From positions 54,069 through 118,068 of the forward strand of contig JACGCN010000078.1 of the NCBI GenBank assembly GCA_014905825.1: a stretch of DNA of 64,000 nucleotides, in the 5' to 3' direction. The position numbers and the translations under genes are program-made. Each line of letters starts with the position of its first letter. Position 1 is the first letter of the stretch. The stretch comes from Lyophyllum atratum (taxonomy: Eukaryota; Basidiomycota; Agaricomycetes; Agaricales; Lyophyllaceae). Shown here piece after piece: positions 1-10,832 of this stretch. The notes beneath the pieces are model-generated. The model searched no databases and had not been told where the DNA came from. It saw only the letters and a program-made list of their open reading frames with translations.

Positions 1-2
1 GT

Positions 3-206
3 GACGACGGCACTGCAAATGACAATCGGAGGCTACAGAAGATCGCAATGCCAACGAGCAACAATTTCACACTGGAATTACGACTTAACGAATTCAACGT
101 CGAGAAAGGCAAGCATAGTATCAACATACCGCAAGTGGATATCCCTCCAGGATTGTTTGGCTGCGGATATGAATATGTAGCGCTGGTATCACGATTCACA
201 AATTAG
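3..206 (+). CDS. 3' end of an unidentified gene (partial)
   Basis: A reading frame is open from the first bases of the window and closes at a TAG at 204-206, giving about 67 residues. It is rich in beta-strand-like alternation (for example FTLELRLNEFNVEKG and IPPGLFGCGYEYVALVSRF). The start lies outside the window, or an intron precedes it. I do not recognise the family. The ending vaguely resembles the tail of small secreted or GPI-anchored fungal proteins, but that is only an impression. It could also be a chance open frame. Confidence 0.35.
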   Translation, partial: DDGTANDNRRLQKIAMPTSNNFTLELRLNEFNVEKGKHSINIPQVDIPPGLFGCGYEYVALVSRFTN

Positions 207-1088
207 ACGTGCTTAGTCCTAGGAGATATAAGTTTTTAGTAATAGTAACGAAGAGGCGTTTGCGATATAAAGGGAGATGACCTACTTTTCGAGATTACAA
301 AAAGAAAAAGGCGTGCGGTCGACTTCAGATTGACGATGGAAAAGAAACAAAACTTCTCATGCGGACCAGGGCGGTCTTCTATCGGCAACCCAGGTCCACG
401 TGGGCGGATTAACGTCCCGGCATTCGCCGCCCCGCGGTCCCGCCGTTTCATCGAAATGTCTTCTTTGGCCACACATTGCTCGCACTTTAAACTCTTCTCT
501 ATTAGTATGTATTCATCTTGACCTCCACATCGAACATGAGTGCAACGGCTCGATATACCCAGTGAAACAACTTGAACTTACGCAATCGATGAAGCGACGC
601 AGCCGGCAGGGTAGACAAATCTGGCGCATCTGATAGGTCACAGGTGGCCTCGTAACCCTCATTGACGTCTGTGTTCTGCAACGCTTTAGTTCCCTACTGC
701 AGACCCTACCGTGACTGAATGCCAGCACCTGTCATCATCGCAACGAGACGCTTCGCGGTGACCTTCTTGGTCGATGGCAATTGTAAGCCCCGCTGGCTCA
801 TTTCGTGTCCAATTTGATACTTACAATTGTGCGAAGACCTATGAATCGACGCTGGAGACGTGAGTCTCGGCGAAGTTCAGTGGGCTATTCGCTTGTCAGG
901 TGCAACTTCCACATGCGAGAAAGACTGACGCGCAATCCTAGATGCAAATATCCAAAGCACTCCGTCTGCACGGTCGGTATGCGATGGACGTTCTCGTGAA
1001 GCTGGAACAGACCGAACCATGATCATAGTATGATGCACGATGCTTAACTAATGGTTCTAACTACCCAGCGCAAAGTACCGCCCCCATC
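207..1088. other. intergenic, no gene recognised
   Basis: Only short, mutually overlapping open frames are present, with no recognisable domain or splice-consistent exon chain. It includes the 3' flank of the minus-strand hydrophobin gene. Confidence 0.5.
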
Positions 1089-1569
1089 CTACATGTTGAT
1101 GTTGATGGGAGAGCAACCCACAACGACGAGACCGGACTGCCAGTGTGTGTCAGTATAACTGTTTACATCGCGTGGAACTGTGGGCTTACGAAGTGGTTGC
1201 CAGTGCAGCAGACGGGTTGGGCAGTGCAGGAGTTGCCTGCGATCCCGGCGGCGCTGAGGGGGCTGCAGCCAACTGAGCGAAAAACCAAGTCAATTACGTG
1301 GAGACGAAGTGACGCAGCGAGTACTTACAGCCAACTTGACCAATGATGTCCTTGACGGAGATGCCCAAAAGGCCGAGAAGGCCGCTCGCGTTTTGGTCGT
1401 TAGCCTGGAACAGAGGTGTGAGTATTCAGTCTTCGAGGAATGGTGGGAGAGAACGGACGTTGTGAAGTTCGTTGCAGCATGCGGTCGTACCGGTGTTGCA
1501 CTGGTTAGCGGGGAGAGCCGCGGCGAGGAGGGGGAGAGCGAGGAGGATGGCAGAGACGGGGGCGAACAT
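1089..1569 (-). CDS. class I hydrophobin (105 aa, four exons)
   Basis: Small secreted amphipathic protein that self-assembles at air-water interfaces and coats aerial fungal walls. Exons on the minus strand are 1459-1569, 1329-1404, 1190-1272 and 1089-1136. They are separated by 54-56 nt introns plus a 53-nt intron, and the first intron has a GTCCGT donor. The protein starts with a hydrophobic signal peptide ([18 protein letters not shown]). It then shows all eight family cysteines in order: one in NQC, the pair in TACC, one in FGCSP, one in NSC, the pair in PVCC and one in VGCSP, which is the C-CC-C-C-CC-C pattern. It ends GCSPININM. Spacing fits class I. It is intact and is a close paralogue of the plus-strand gene at 2951, with the same intron positions. 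Start chosen because the ATG sits in the same context (TTCATCATGTTCGC) in both copies. Confidence 0.93.
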
Positions 1570-1634
1570 GATGAAGTAGGAGTGTGTAAGTAGAACGGTG
1601 GGTCGTTAAACTGAGGTTCCAATTTTTTCGCTCA

Positions 1635-1643
1635 CCTTTTATG
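1635..1643 (-). promoter_or_regulatory. TATA-like box of minus-strand hydrophobin
   Basis: CATAAAAGG lies about 65 bp upstream of the start codon. The same nonamer sits at the same distance upstream of the paralogous hydrophobin at 2951. The intervening leader (starting ACCTCAGTT, followed by ACGACCCACCGTTCTAC) is also nearly identical in both, so the core promoter was duplicated with the gene. Confidence 0.6.
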
Positions 1644-2874
1644 TGTCTCCCCTTCTCGCTTCAAGTTATTTTTCCTCGTTATGCGCTCACCCTGCAATCA
1701 CCAACTTCAGGATAGCTTCATCGTATGAGCTTCTCCGTGTCATCAAGGTGCGTCGCGGTCGCCACATTTTCGCATTATTTTTAATGGACAGTAGCCTGTT
1801 CGCTTTGTCGTTTGCGAAAATACCGGACCGACGCATGTTCATTTATCAGAGGCTGATTGATACGAAGGTGAGTTGTACGTACGTATATGTTGGCGCTCGA
1901 TTGATAGCTGGATTTTGTGACAGCCACCCTCTTGGATATGAAATCATTGCCACCTCCCGCCCCGGGTCCTAATGCTTAACTTTCCCACGGCAGAATCTAC
2001 CTGTAGCCTGTAGGCTGTACAATCCACCCAACTCAGAGTCCTCGTTTGTCTTCCATCGGACAATTGTCTCTTTCCCATCCCTTTCCTCCTGCTGCATGAC
2101 CAACATGCGTACTTGACGACATTGCAGACTAACGTTGAATTCACTCGGGGTCAGTTCGAAATACCCTTAGCTCAGGGTCTTGCGTGAGACCTCCGTGACG
2201 TGGTTGAGATCTGACGCCCGTGGCGCTATGCAGGGTCCTTTTTTGCAACCGAGCGACGATGTGGAGTATATGTTATACCCCAGAAATGCTCACCCCGCAT
2301 GTATTGTTCCCTCCATGACGACGCTTGAGAATTAAGACAAGTTACCGCCGAGGTCAAATTCCTATGCACGACGCAAAACAAAGACCGCGGACCCCGCTCC
2401 AAGAGACCTTGGGTGAGGCTCGACCACCTTTTTCCTATGGCTGGCATTCCTTCCTAGTGTTCGGGACGGCATCGAGTTCGGAGCCATTCGAACTCGCTTC
2501 CACTTCCATCATGGCTGTCACGACGTAAAGTACAACACTGATTCAGGGCCTAATTGATTTTGAACGTGTTTTTTTCGAGACCGTATGAGCGACAAACGGA
2601 TCCAGAAAACAAGCAAGGTGTTCGACACGCACTGGCAGCGGGTTGCCTCCCTTGATGTATTACGTCTAAAAAGGTAAGATCCTCGTTAGCTAGGACTTAT
2701 GGGTACTTCATTTGAGTGGTGCAACTCAAGCGAATACGCCGTCGACATGTAAAAATCCACGCAAGGCAGACGCAAGGTTTGACTCGAGGGTGACACGCTA
2801 ACGAGTTGCAAAGTTAGTCCAGAGTTGGAAAAACGAACAACAAATCTAAATATCTAGAAACGGAACGGGAGAGA
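1644..2874. other. shared divergent intergenic region of the hydrophobin pair
   Basis: About 1.2 kb between two head-to-head hydrophobin genes. No coding exon is recognised. It presumably holds upstream control sequences for both genes. It is not a simple inverted repeat beyond the proximal promoter and leader. Confidence 0.5.
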
Positions 2875-2883
2875 CATAAAAGG
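2875..2883 (+). promoter_or_regulatory. TATA-like box of plus-strand hydrophobin
   Basis: CATAAAAGG is 68 bp upstream of the ATG at 2951. It is conserved with the box at 1635-1643 in front of the paralogue. Confidence 0.6.
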
Positions 2884-2950
2884 TGAGCAAAAGAACCTAT
2901 GGAACCTCAGTTCAACGACCCACCGTTCTACTACATCCTCCTACTTCATC

Positions 2951-3421
2951 ATGTTCGCACGCGCCTCTGCCATCCTCTTCGCTCTCCCCCTCCTCGCCGC
3001 AGCCAGCCAGTGCAACACCGGTACGACGGCATGCTGCAACAAACTTCACAACGTCCGTTCTCTCCCACCATTCCTCGGACACTGAATACTCACAATCTCC
3101 CTTCCAGGCTCATGACCAAAACATGACCGGCCTCCTCGGCCTTTTGGGCATCTCCGTCAAGGACATCACTGGTCAAGTTGGCTGTAAGTACCCGCTGCGC
3201 GATGTCGTCTCCCCATGATTGACCGAAAACCTCCTCAGTCGGCTGCAGCCCCATCAGCGCCTTCGGGATCGCAGGCAACTCCTGCACCGCCCAGCCTGTC
3301 TGCTGCACTGGCAACCACTTCGTAAGTTCCCAGCTCACGCGACGTAAATATTGATACTGACATGCACTTTCAGGAGGGTCTCGTCGTTGTCGGTTGCTCC
3401 CCCATCAACGTCAACCTCTAG
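2951..3421 (+). CDS. class I hydrophobin (102 aa, four exons)
   Basis: Exons are 2951-3052, 3108-3183, 3239-3321 and 3374-3421; introns are 55, 55 and 52 nt with GTCCGT, GTAAGT and GTAAGT donors. The signal peptide ([18 protein letters not shown]) is followed by the eight cysteines in hydrophobin order: SQC, TACC, FGCSPI, NSC, PVCC, VGCSPI. The end is [11 protein letters not shown]. Exon lengths 2, 3 and 4 (76, 83, 48 nt) equal those of the minus-strand gene at 1089-1569. The only length difference is three codons just after the signal peptide, so the two arose by duplication and inversion. The product is secreted and assembles on hyphal or fruit-body surfaces (family knowledge). The frame is intact. 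Confidence 0.94.
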
Positions 3422-3962
3422 GGCGGCGGCGTTACTTTGGGCTGGGTAGTTAGAACCATTAATTACACATCGTACCCCATGATGTAAATGATACGCCCTT
3501 GTCGAGCTTGACCGAGAAGACCACTACGAAAAGCCTCGTCGTGACGATGAAAGGTGCTGGCATTCAACCACGAATGGCCTATAGTAGAGAACCAGAGCGT
3601 TGCACAGACGTCAACGCGCCACCTGTCAGATGTGCCAGATAATGAAGTCTATCGCATACGGACTAGGCAAAGACAGTTGAGCATAGGTGCAGAGAGAATG
3701 CTTTATCGGACACTTACATATGGGAGGCCCTTTCCGCTAGGGCTCATCGCTTAAGAGATGGTCAGGCGTTCAGGTTCTCGCGCCTTTCATCGTTAGGTCT
3801 CGCGGTGTTAGGAAAAGAGAGCGCACGGAGGGAAACCACATACTCTCTCATTCCCTAGCAGTGACATACAAAAACATACCATCAAACATACCGATCCAAC
3901 CCTCATGATATCGTTTTTACTCATCGGGAATGTCAATTGTGTCCTTCAGCAACCTACAGCTT
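3422..3962. other. intergenic, 3' flank of hydrophobin
   Basis: No gene recognised; short overlapping open frames only. Presumably holds the hydrophobin 3' UTR and polyadenylation region. Confidence 0.45.
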
Positions 3963-5030
3963 CTACATAGCGAGGAGACTCTGGACCGTGTGCCCAAGAC
4001 GGTCTCTTCGAGCGTCTTGAGGTCGGACCCTCTTTCATGAACCCCAGCACCTCCTCGATACGGCTGTAGTCGATAGGGAGCCTATCAAACGGGAATGTCG
4101 GCGGCGTGTCCTCAATGAGCCTATCCTTCAGCTCAGGACGTTTCTGGCTGGCGAGAGCGACGAGATCCTTGGAAAGGACGCCACTGAGCGATTAGAAGAC
4201 GATTCGCTTGCGCCCGACGGGGAGGACGAGGGCGGGTCGGTGAGGGCACGGACATGCGCCTCCGTGACGTCACAGATGTCAGCGTAGGCTGGGGACATCG
4301 GGAAGTTGCTGGGCGGCTTCAGGCAGCGGTATAGGTAGATGTTCGTGGAGAGGCATAGTAGTTTGGGTTAGGCTGCGTGAAGCTCTCCGCGAGAGGACCG
4401 TGTAGGAACGGTGGATCGGCTAAAGGTGTGAGGGATTAGATATCAGTATTTCGACAGGTTCAACACTTACTTGTCGTGATGTCCGACTCCAGGTGAACGT
4501 CCCCGAAGGCCCAAAGCTCTTGCTCAGCCAAAATTTTGGTCGCACGTAGGGTTGGCTGCAGTGACGACCGAGGTGGTTACGACGACGCGCTTGATGCTAG
4601 CTTCTTGAGGCTGGCGAACGACGTTCAGCGTTCCTTCTACCGCGCCCTAGAAAATGACGAGGTGGGTGGTCCCAAGGTTAAGATGACTTAGACTCGCGCC
4701 TTGAGGATCGCTTCGCATTCGGCACGTTCAGCCAGAAGAGCAGCTGTATGTATAAATGCATCGACGCCTTTAAGGGCTTCATGGAACTCGTCGGTACTGA
4801 TATCGGATACAGAAATGGCCTCGAATGTGTTCCCAAATTTGGCATAGGTTTCCCTGAGCTCGGCAACTTTGAGGCCGCGGGCAGAACTATAAAAGGTAGT
4901 CAGATACGAGTCAGGATAGCGATGACGAGGAGACTTACGCTCTTATACGGTATCCCTTATTCAAAAGCCGTGTGACGATGTGTGAGCCCAAGAATCATGC
5001 ACCAGTAATCTGCCACCACCAGACAGTTGC
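3963..5030 (-). pseudogene. decayed GRE2-type NAD(P)-dependent ketoreductase / dihydroflavonol-reductase-like gene
   Basis: Read on the minus strand, consecutive segments match the extended short-chain reductase plan. There is a degenerate Rossmann start (SGGGRLLVHDSWAHIVTRLL, then NKGYRIR) and a linker VAELRETYAKFGNTFEAISV. Next come DAFIHTAALLAE, EGTLNVVRQPQEASIKRVVV and VVTAANP. The C-terminal motif is TPPTFPFDRLPIDYSRIEEV followed by LGFMKEG. Some breaks can be introns (GTAAGT...TAG at about 4950-4890). Others are true frame changes: after ANPTCDQNF, and at least three times across 4000-4350. The glycine-rich nucleotide loop is also degraded. The catalytic YxxxK region cannot be read. Probably inactive; originally a cytosolic carbonyl reductase. 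Confidence 0.6.
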
Positions 5031-6394
5031 TTAGAAAGGAGATGCTCGCCAAGTGAGAGAAACACCTACGAAGACGAGTTGAGACGTGCTATATTGTGAA
5101 TTTGTTCAAGTGGGTGGGCTCGAAGTTGTTTTTCTGTTCCTACTTCTTATAACCTGTTCGAAACCTGTCTTTCGTCATTAAGAGGGGCGAACTGGAATCG
5201 ACTGACAAACCTATTATCGACGCCGACCGAGGCTTTGTCCGAGGCTTTGTCTGACTCTTTGTCAGTTTGTAGGGTGTCGACAGTGATTGGGATTGTTCAT
5301 CGCACTGTTGTCTAATGAGATGCTTTGTGTGCTTGCTCGATCAGCCGTGCTCAGCGAATCTATGCTGGGCGGTTGGGCCTCAGCAAGCAGGGCGACTAAC
5401 AAGTTCTGATTGACTGGAGAACAACTTGACCTACGAGTTAGACGCCTTGCGCTACGATTTCCGGCACAGTGGAAAGAGAACATATAGATAGTGGTTGCGT
5501 AGACGGTCCGAGCCAAGGTGCCTGTTGGCCCTTGGGTTGGTTCAAACGATCGGAGGCCGAAATAGCTTCAAGCGAGGGCCACCCCGACGCCGAGGGTCCA
5601 TGCGTGCGAAAACCGGTAATTAAAGCGCTTCACCGCACGTTGAGCGCCCACATTCAGCCACAACCATAAGTAGCAGAGGACCCTCTGGCGCTATCGAATA
5701 TCCGAACGGCTGTGCAGCGCTCGTCGTAGCCAGGCAGGACGACCGAAACGAGCCCAATCAAGAACATGCTCGTTGGGCCCAGCCTCGTATCGGGAGTCCG
5801 GACCTGGATCCCTGAGCAGCTCTTCGATACCGGGTACTTCAGCAAGGTCAAGGATAGCCTTGGAACTATCGTCATGTAGCAGTAAGTATTCCCTCACCTG
5901 TAGGATGGAAACCAACTAATACCGAACAGATATCTATTCAACAATCGTTTTGTCCAATACCGTATCGGGGCCTACGTCGACTCATGGCTGACAGTCCCGC
6001 AGTTCCTGGCCAATGACGCGGGCTCAAGATGGTGCAGCTGTATCGTCATATTAAAGACGTGGGACGTGTGCTAGAAAAGCTATTGGTCGTGTTTGAGACG
6101 AGCATTGCGACGTGTGGAGGGCTGCCACGTATTTCGGATAGCTTTGGCGCGGGTTATGGGCATCGAACTATGGTCTGACGAGGGCTGCGGCTAACTCGCA
6201 CTGATAAATATCGTTGGACAGAACGTCTACCATGATGTGAGTTGCCTCCGGCTACGCAATCTACTGGACTCAAAGCTGATTACTTTGTGAAACCTTTCGC
6301 AGGTGCGTCAGCTACGAATCGTGAACGGGACTTCAAGCAATGCGTTGTATGTCTGTGTATAACCAGCTCACCCTTCACTAACTAAAGCGCGTTA
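5031..6394. other. unassigned region with possible exon remnants
   Basis: Plus-strand segments around 5750-5880 and 5930-6340 read like exons separated by intron-like stops (for example NVYHD, then VRQLRIVNGTSSNAL). No continuous gene can be assembled and I recognise no family. It may be a decayed gene upstream of the DUF6593-like fragment. Confidence 0.3.
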
Positions 6395-6811
6395 GTGGAA
6401 GTCGACACGATTTACCACTCCGTGATCAACTTCGCAGGCGTCTCCAGCGACTCAAATGTCTCCCATGCCGCCAACTCCACGACACTACACCCTTTGTATG
6501 CTATCCAAGACAATAATGCTGTATCCAGGTTGCGCCCTTTAACTTCATTGATGGCCCAACGGGTCACCAAACCAGCCACCATCGAATTCTCATCAGATAT
6601 ACCTAACGAAGACATGGTCTTCTTACTCTTGGTTATGCTTTACTCCGAGACTGGCCGGCGAAAGAGTGTGAGTCGCTTTACCTGTCCTCCAAGTCGGGTC
6701 GAATGCCGATATCTGTTCTTCAATAGTCTTCAGGTTCTCCGAGCGGCCATGCTGGTGCATCAGGTGCCTCGTCTTCAATGCAATGTGCATAGTGGACCGC
6801 CCGGTTTTTAG
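6395..6811 (+). pseudogene. DUF6593-like C-terminal exon fragment joined to unrelated sequence
   Basis: The exon 6529-6667, entered at a CAG acceptor and left at a GTGAGT donor, encodes PATIEFSSDIPNEDMVFLLL followed by VMLYSETGRRKS. This is the third-exon signature of the four fuller DUF6593-like copies here (compare EFSSDISDKDMVF at 7.9 kb). The first two exons of the family are absent. The upstream in-frame sequence (EVDTIYHSVINFAGVSS) matches none of the other copies. Likely a truncated copy; a functional fusion cannot be excluded. Confidence 0.45.
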
Positions 6812-7326
6812 ACGATCTCCTCTTTTCATCCCATCTGTTGTCGCCCATCTAAGGTAATAAAACCGATTTATTCCTCCTACAATAACATCCTGGCATGATC
6901 CGCGGTAATCTTACCCAGTGCGTCGCTAGAGCTGTGTATCCTAGAATCCATGCGTCTCGGCGTACGAGTGCAATGGAGCTCGAAGGGTTGAAGTAGTGAC
7001 TGGCTTAGCAGATTGTGTAGCCACTACTCCGCTGTACGCACAGCCTGGCTGCGTAGCTCTCGTCCGATGGTTTCGGCATTCCTCCCCACCCGTTAAATGC
7101 GAACGTGTCTACGTCTTTTCTATCGTTTGAATATGAATTCAACACACTTCCCAGGCATAGCCCCACGGCTGGCGAAATCAGGCCGCTCAGATGACCATCA
7201 TGCATAGCCTCCACAGCGCCAAGATCTAAGTACGACTTGTACAGCATTCGATTTCAAGTACTTCTCCTCCTCCATCATTTCGTGATTGTATAAATACGGT
7301 AATCATCATTCTCTCGACCGCATTGG
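6812..7326. other. intergenic, nothing recognised
   Basis: Short overlapping frames only, with no domain. It may contain the promoter of the DUF6593-like gene at 7327. Confidence 0.4.
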
Positions 7327-8105
7327 ATGCCCATCATGGTCCGCCTCACTTTCACCCAAAGTGATCTTTTGAACAGCGGACTGCGAAGTAACACAGCCCC
7401 TCATGCGGATTCTTACAACATCAACACTACACACGGACTCCTGGGGCGAAAGATCACGTCATTGGTGCCTGCGAACGAGAGTTTCACAGATGCCAGTGGG
7501 TTTCCAGCTGCAATTCACTGGAAACAGGGCCAATTCGAGATCGGAGGGATGCAATGCGCATGGCAGACTCTGAAGCATACACCTGGCGGATGGTTCAGTA
7601 GGTACGCGGCTCAAATAGGTACGATGAGTAGGAACCTCACGACCCCCTTTCTTACCTCCTAGTACTCGAGAATGGCGATGGTCTGGCCATTCGTATGCTG
7701 TCAAATACACTCGGCCCCAGTGGACGGTACGCGCCATGCCTTGGATATCGTCCTTGCGCGGCTGAAATCAGATATGGTGGACAGGCGATATCATCGAACT
7801 CGATAAGCGCAGTGTTCTCCCCTTACAGGTCTCGTATCTTCAGCGCCTCCGAACCAGCGTATATCGAGTTTTCGTCGGATATATCTGATAAAGATATGGT
7901 ATTCTTGACGCTAGTTATGATTTACTCCGAGACCAGGCGGCAAGAAAAGGCACGTAGCTACAGCTGTCTGTGGAAGACATTCGCAGCACTGATAGTAGCC
8001 ATTTCGGACGCCGTCAGAAACGATCCCGAAGACGCCAACATGTGCATGCCGGATGAGGCTTTATTCTCCACTGTATATCCTCACTCTCATAATGATTCCT
8101 CGTAG
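7327..8105 (+). CDS. DUF6593-like small protein, copy 1 (three exons, about 219 aa)
   Basis: Exons are 7327-7601, 7663-7726 and 7785-8105. The protein starts MPIMVRLTFTQSDLLNSG; an alternative start is the second Met at 7336. It carries the family-like core LLGRKITSLVP and AAIHWKQGQFEI, a middle exon TREWRWSGHSYAVKY, and the last domain exon EFSSDISDKDMVFLTLVMIY then SETRR. Exon 1 ends in phase 2 and exon 2 is 64 nt, exactly as in the minus-strand copy at 11.1-11.8 kb. The short fourth exon of the other copies is replaced here by read-through to a longer tail. Function unknown. The family is assigned from memory of basidiomycete DUF6593 proteins and needs a profile search. Confidence 0.65.
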
Positions 8106-8665
8106 TCTGTTGGTCGGAAACGACATCACTGGATACATGGAGGTTTGCCAACGACTTGCGCGACCTCGAAGTAGAGGCAAGGAGGGGATGACCCACGACG
8201 TCCATGAGCTCGGAGTGCATAGGCAGAGCATGATTATGAGCATCGCGTTGCTTTGACCAGAGGAAGTTCGTTAGAATCTTCGCGATGTGGCCCTCAGCGA
8301 CCTTGAGATTATAGTCGCGACGGCGAACTTACGGAAACCTGTTCCAAGACCTTTCCATTAGACAAGAGACCGATGGTCGTTAAGAGAAATGCGGCGGTGC
8401 TCTGAGAAGTATTCAATGGAAGTTTTCAGAAAAGGAAGTATCGGCCACGTACCTCGATGAAAATACTACTAATCTGCGACCAGATGTTTCCGACCGTGCT
8501 CGAAATCTGCTCGACACTATAATGAACCAAAGAGAGCCTATACTGCTAAGAATTTTGAAAGCGAATTTATGGCTCATCGACTAGATCCCTGAGCCCCACC
8601 ATTCCTATGTGGTCATCTGTAGAACTGTTCAGCGAGGAGTTGCTCCCGGATGGTTGAGGGTTCAT
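8014..8665 (-). CDS. possible small multi-exon gene, unknown function
   Basis: Minus-strand exons can be chained with good phase. They run from MNPQPSGSNSSLNSSTDDHI, through VEQISSTVGNIWSQISSIFI (GTACGT donor) and STAAFLLTTIGLLSNGKVLE (GTAAGT donor), to VAEGHIAKILTNFLWSKQRD and a polar tail ending near 8014. The second and third exons form a hydrophobic stretch that could be a membrane segment. The first intron boundary is weak. The tail overlaps the antisense end of the DUF6593-like gene. Not recognised; may be spurious. Confidence 0.3.
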
Positions 8666-9164
8666 GGCGATTGATTGCCGGTAAGAAGCGAGCGGAGGGG
8701 GTCATGATGAGAAACCATGCGAATTTGCTAATACCAGCTACTTGAGGGGGGTTGTTGGACATGCTCTCTTTTCGCCGTTCGACAACGAGTTCAAGTTGAG
8801 GCCTGTCGGTGCCACAGTGACACTGACAGTCAAAATAAAAGCGTTGTAAGTATGTTATGTGCGGTCACGTGCGACTACATTTTTTTCCCACCACGCCCCA
8901 GTGACCTTACCCTGGTTTGGCGATGGTCAGATTCTCTCAGTCGACAGTGCGTATGAAAATTGTTGTCCTCTAAGTCCTCGATCGAAAGGTCAGCTTCTGT
9001 TGTCACATTCCAAGAGACTGCCGTCGATCTGAACCCCGAGATTAGGGCCACTACCTGATGTCTGAACTTCAGGTGCGTATCTCTGGAAGGAGTCATCAAT
9101 CTGGCGCTCAAGAAGTCCACGTCAGGGTCTTACCAAAGGAGAGCCTCACTTATTCTGTTCTACG
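8666..9164. other. intergenic, nothing recognised
   Basis: No supported gene; contains the upstream region of the F-box gene starting at 9165. Confidence 0.45.
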
Positions 9165-10832
9165 ATGATAAATATCCTGGCAAATACCAACCAGCCACCA
9201 TCGGATGCAGAAGCCCGGGCGATCAACGATCTTGTTTCTCAACGAACCGCCGACATGGGGAACATCGATTTAGATATACGTCACCTCCAACTGGAGCTGG
9301 ATACTCTAAAAACCCGGCGGATGGAATGGCAAAGTGATGTGGATTCGTACAAGTCACTCCTCAGTGCGAAGCGTCGTCTTCCGCAGGAGATCCTTGCTGA
9401 AATCTTCTCCCATATGTCATGCCAGTCAGATACGGGACCGGTCCGCCCATTGCGAAGAGCAGCCCCTCTTTCATTATGCCATGTCTCCTCGGCTTGGAGA
9501 CAAGCGGCTCTCTCCTCCCCTAGCCTCTGGAACACCCTTGCTCTAGATATCGAGGTCTACCATTTCCGAGAATCTCAGGAACCGCTGATCTCGATCATTC
9601 CCTCCTGGTTTGCCAACGCCAGTGTACTTTCGCTGCGCTTTTCACTCTTCAATCACCTCTTTTCTCACCTGAGTCTCGTTTCAACGATCATTACCCGAGG
9701 TGTAACCCCGCTCTCACATCGATTCTCTGAGCTTCGCTTCGAAATGAAGCGTATAGATGAACTCGATTCATTCTTGTCCCTACCGAGCGGCAGCATTCCG
9801 CTTCTGCAGACCCTCGTGTTGCATATCAAGGACATCCCTGATGTCCTACCGCCTACTACTGTCTTTGGCGGAGCACCGAAGTTGCGCAATGCTTCCATCG
9901 GTATAGATTTCCCACACATCGACGAAGTTGGTGATCCCTCACGATTCGCATTCCCTTGGAGTCAACTGGAAGAGCTAGACATGAAGTATTCCATATCTCT
10001 CCGGGGATTTACGCAAATCCTAGTGCAATGCGTACACCTCCGCACCGCGGCCATCACCGTGGATCTCGACGAGACCTTTGGAAATGAGATGGCGCCAGAG
10101 GATATCATTACCTATGAGCATTTACAAAGGTTAACGTTGAAACTAAGAGGAAGCGAAGGTCGTCAGATTGTGGAAGCGACCTTGCTCAAACTTCTCTTCC
10201 CCGTCACCCAATATCTCGAATTTACGGTCGAATGGCGGAATGCTAGATTCCCCTTGATTGCCATTCTCACTCCCATATCTGCTAACACCTTCATTCCACT
10301 CTGCTCTCTCATCCTTACCAATGTCGTTGCTGGCGATGACGAACTGGCGAATCTTCTCGCCGCCTGCACCTCGCTAGAAAAATTGGCACTCCAAATTCCC
10401 CATATGCCACCCCAAAGACTCTTCGACATGCTGCTGCGAGTTGTTGGAGATGTGGATTCTCGGTCGTCCCTTCCCAATATCGTATCATTTTCCGTTGCAA
10501 TTCTAGGGAAGCGGATCGAAGGGCCGTATCGTCTTGCTGCAGCTTTCTCCAACCTTGTGTCTTCGTGGGTGACGAACCCGTTGCGTGAACGACCCTTGCA
10601 GTCCGTCGGGCTATACACCTGCGAGTTGTCCTCGCAGCGGAGGGATTGGTCGGAAATGTTGTTGGAAAGAGTACGAAGTGGTCTTGGTCCCTGGAAACAC
10701 ACCAGCAGGGATAGACGATTTTCAACACGAGACTCTGGACTGGTGGTCATCACCTGTATCATGGACATGGACTTTATCCTCCCGGAAGCATTAGATTGGG
10801 TTGACAGCACCCCGTTATTTTCGCCTAGGTAG
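9165..10832 (+). CDS. F-box protein (555 aa, single exon)
   Basis: Uninterrupted ORF. Residues about 15-65 are a charged, coiled-coil-like stretch (HLQLELDTLKTRRMEWQSDV). An Agaricomycete-type F-box follows at about residues 70-125, with LPQEILAEIFSHM and LSLCHVSSAWRQAALSSPSL then WNTLALD. The remainder is leucine-rich with repeated short LR-like units (LVLHIKDIPD, LQRLTLKLRG, LEKLALQIP), typical of the variable recognition region. Such proteins link substrates to SCF ubiquitin ligases via Skp1 (family knowledge); the substrate is unknown. Length is normal for this expanded family. The start is the first ATG, well placed ahead of the coiled coil. Confidence 0.88.
   Translation: MINILANTNQPPSDAEARAINDLVSQRTADMGNIDLDIRHLQLELDTLKTRRMEWQSDVDSYKSLLSAKRRLPQEILAEIFSHMSCQSDTGPVRPLRRAAPLSLCHVSSAWRQAALSSPSLWNTLALDIEVYHFRESQEPLISIIPSWFANASVLSLRFSLFNHLFSHLSLVSTIITRGVTPLSHRFSELRFEMKRIDELDSFLSLPSGSIPLLQTLVLHIKDIPDVLPPTTVFGGAPKLRNASIGIDFPHIDEVGDPSRFAFPWSQLEELDMKYSISLRGFTQILVQCVHLRTAAITVDLDETFGNEMAPEDIITYEHLQRLTLKLRGSEGRQIVEATLLKLLFPVTQYLEFTVEWRNARFPLIAILTPISANTFIPLCSLILTNVVAGDDELANLLAACTSLEKLALQIPHMPPQRLFDMLLRVVGDVDSRSSLPNIVSFSVAILGKRIEGPYRLAAAFSNLVSSWVTNPLRERPLQSVGLYTCELSSQRRDWSEMLLERVRSGLGPWKHTSRDRRFSTRDSGLVVITCIMDMDFILPEALDWVDSTPLFSPR

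Noticed and set aside
5690..6340. GH76-like or FAD-oxidase-like exon remnants
   Set aside because: Only faint resemblances (for example IATCGGL, HAANSTTLHPLY) and no continuous frame; not enough to name a family.
10163..10810. 215-codon minus-strand ORF
   Set aside because: Antisense of the F-box gene at 9165-10832, no domain.
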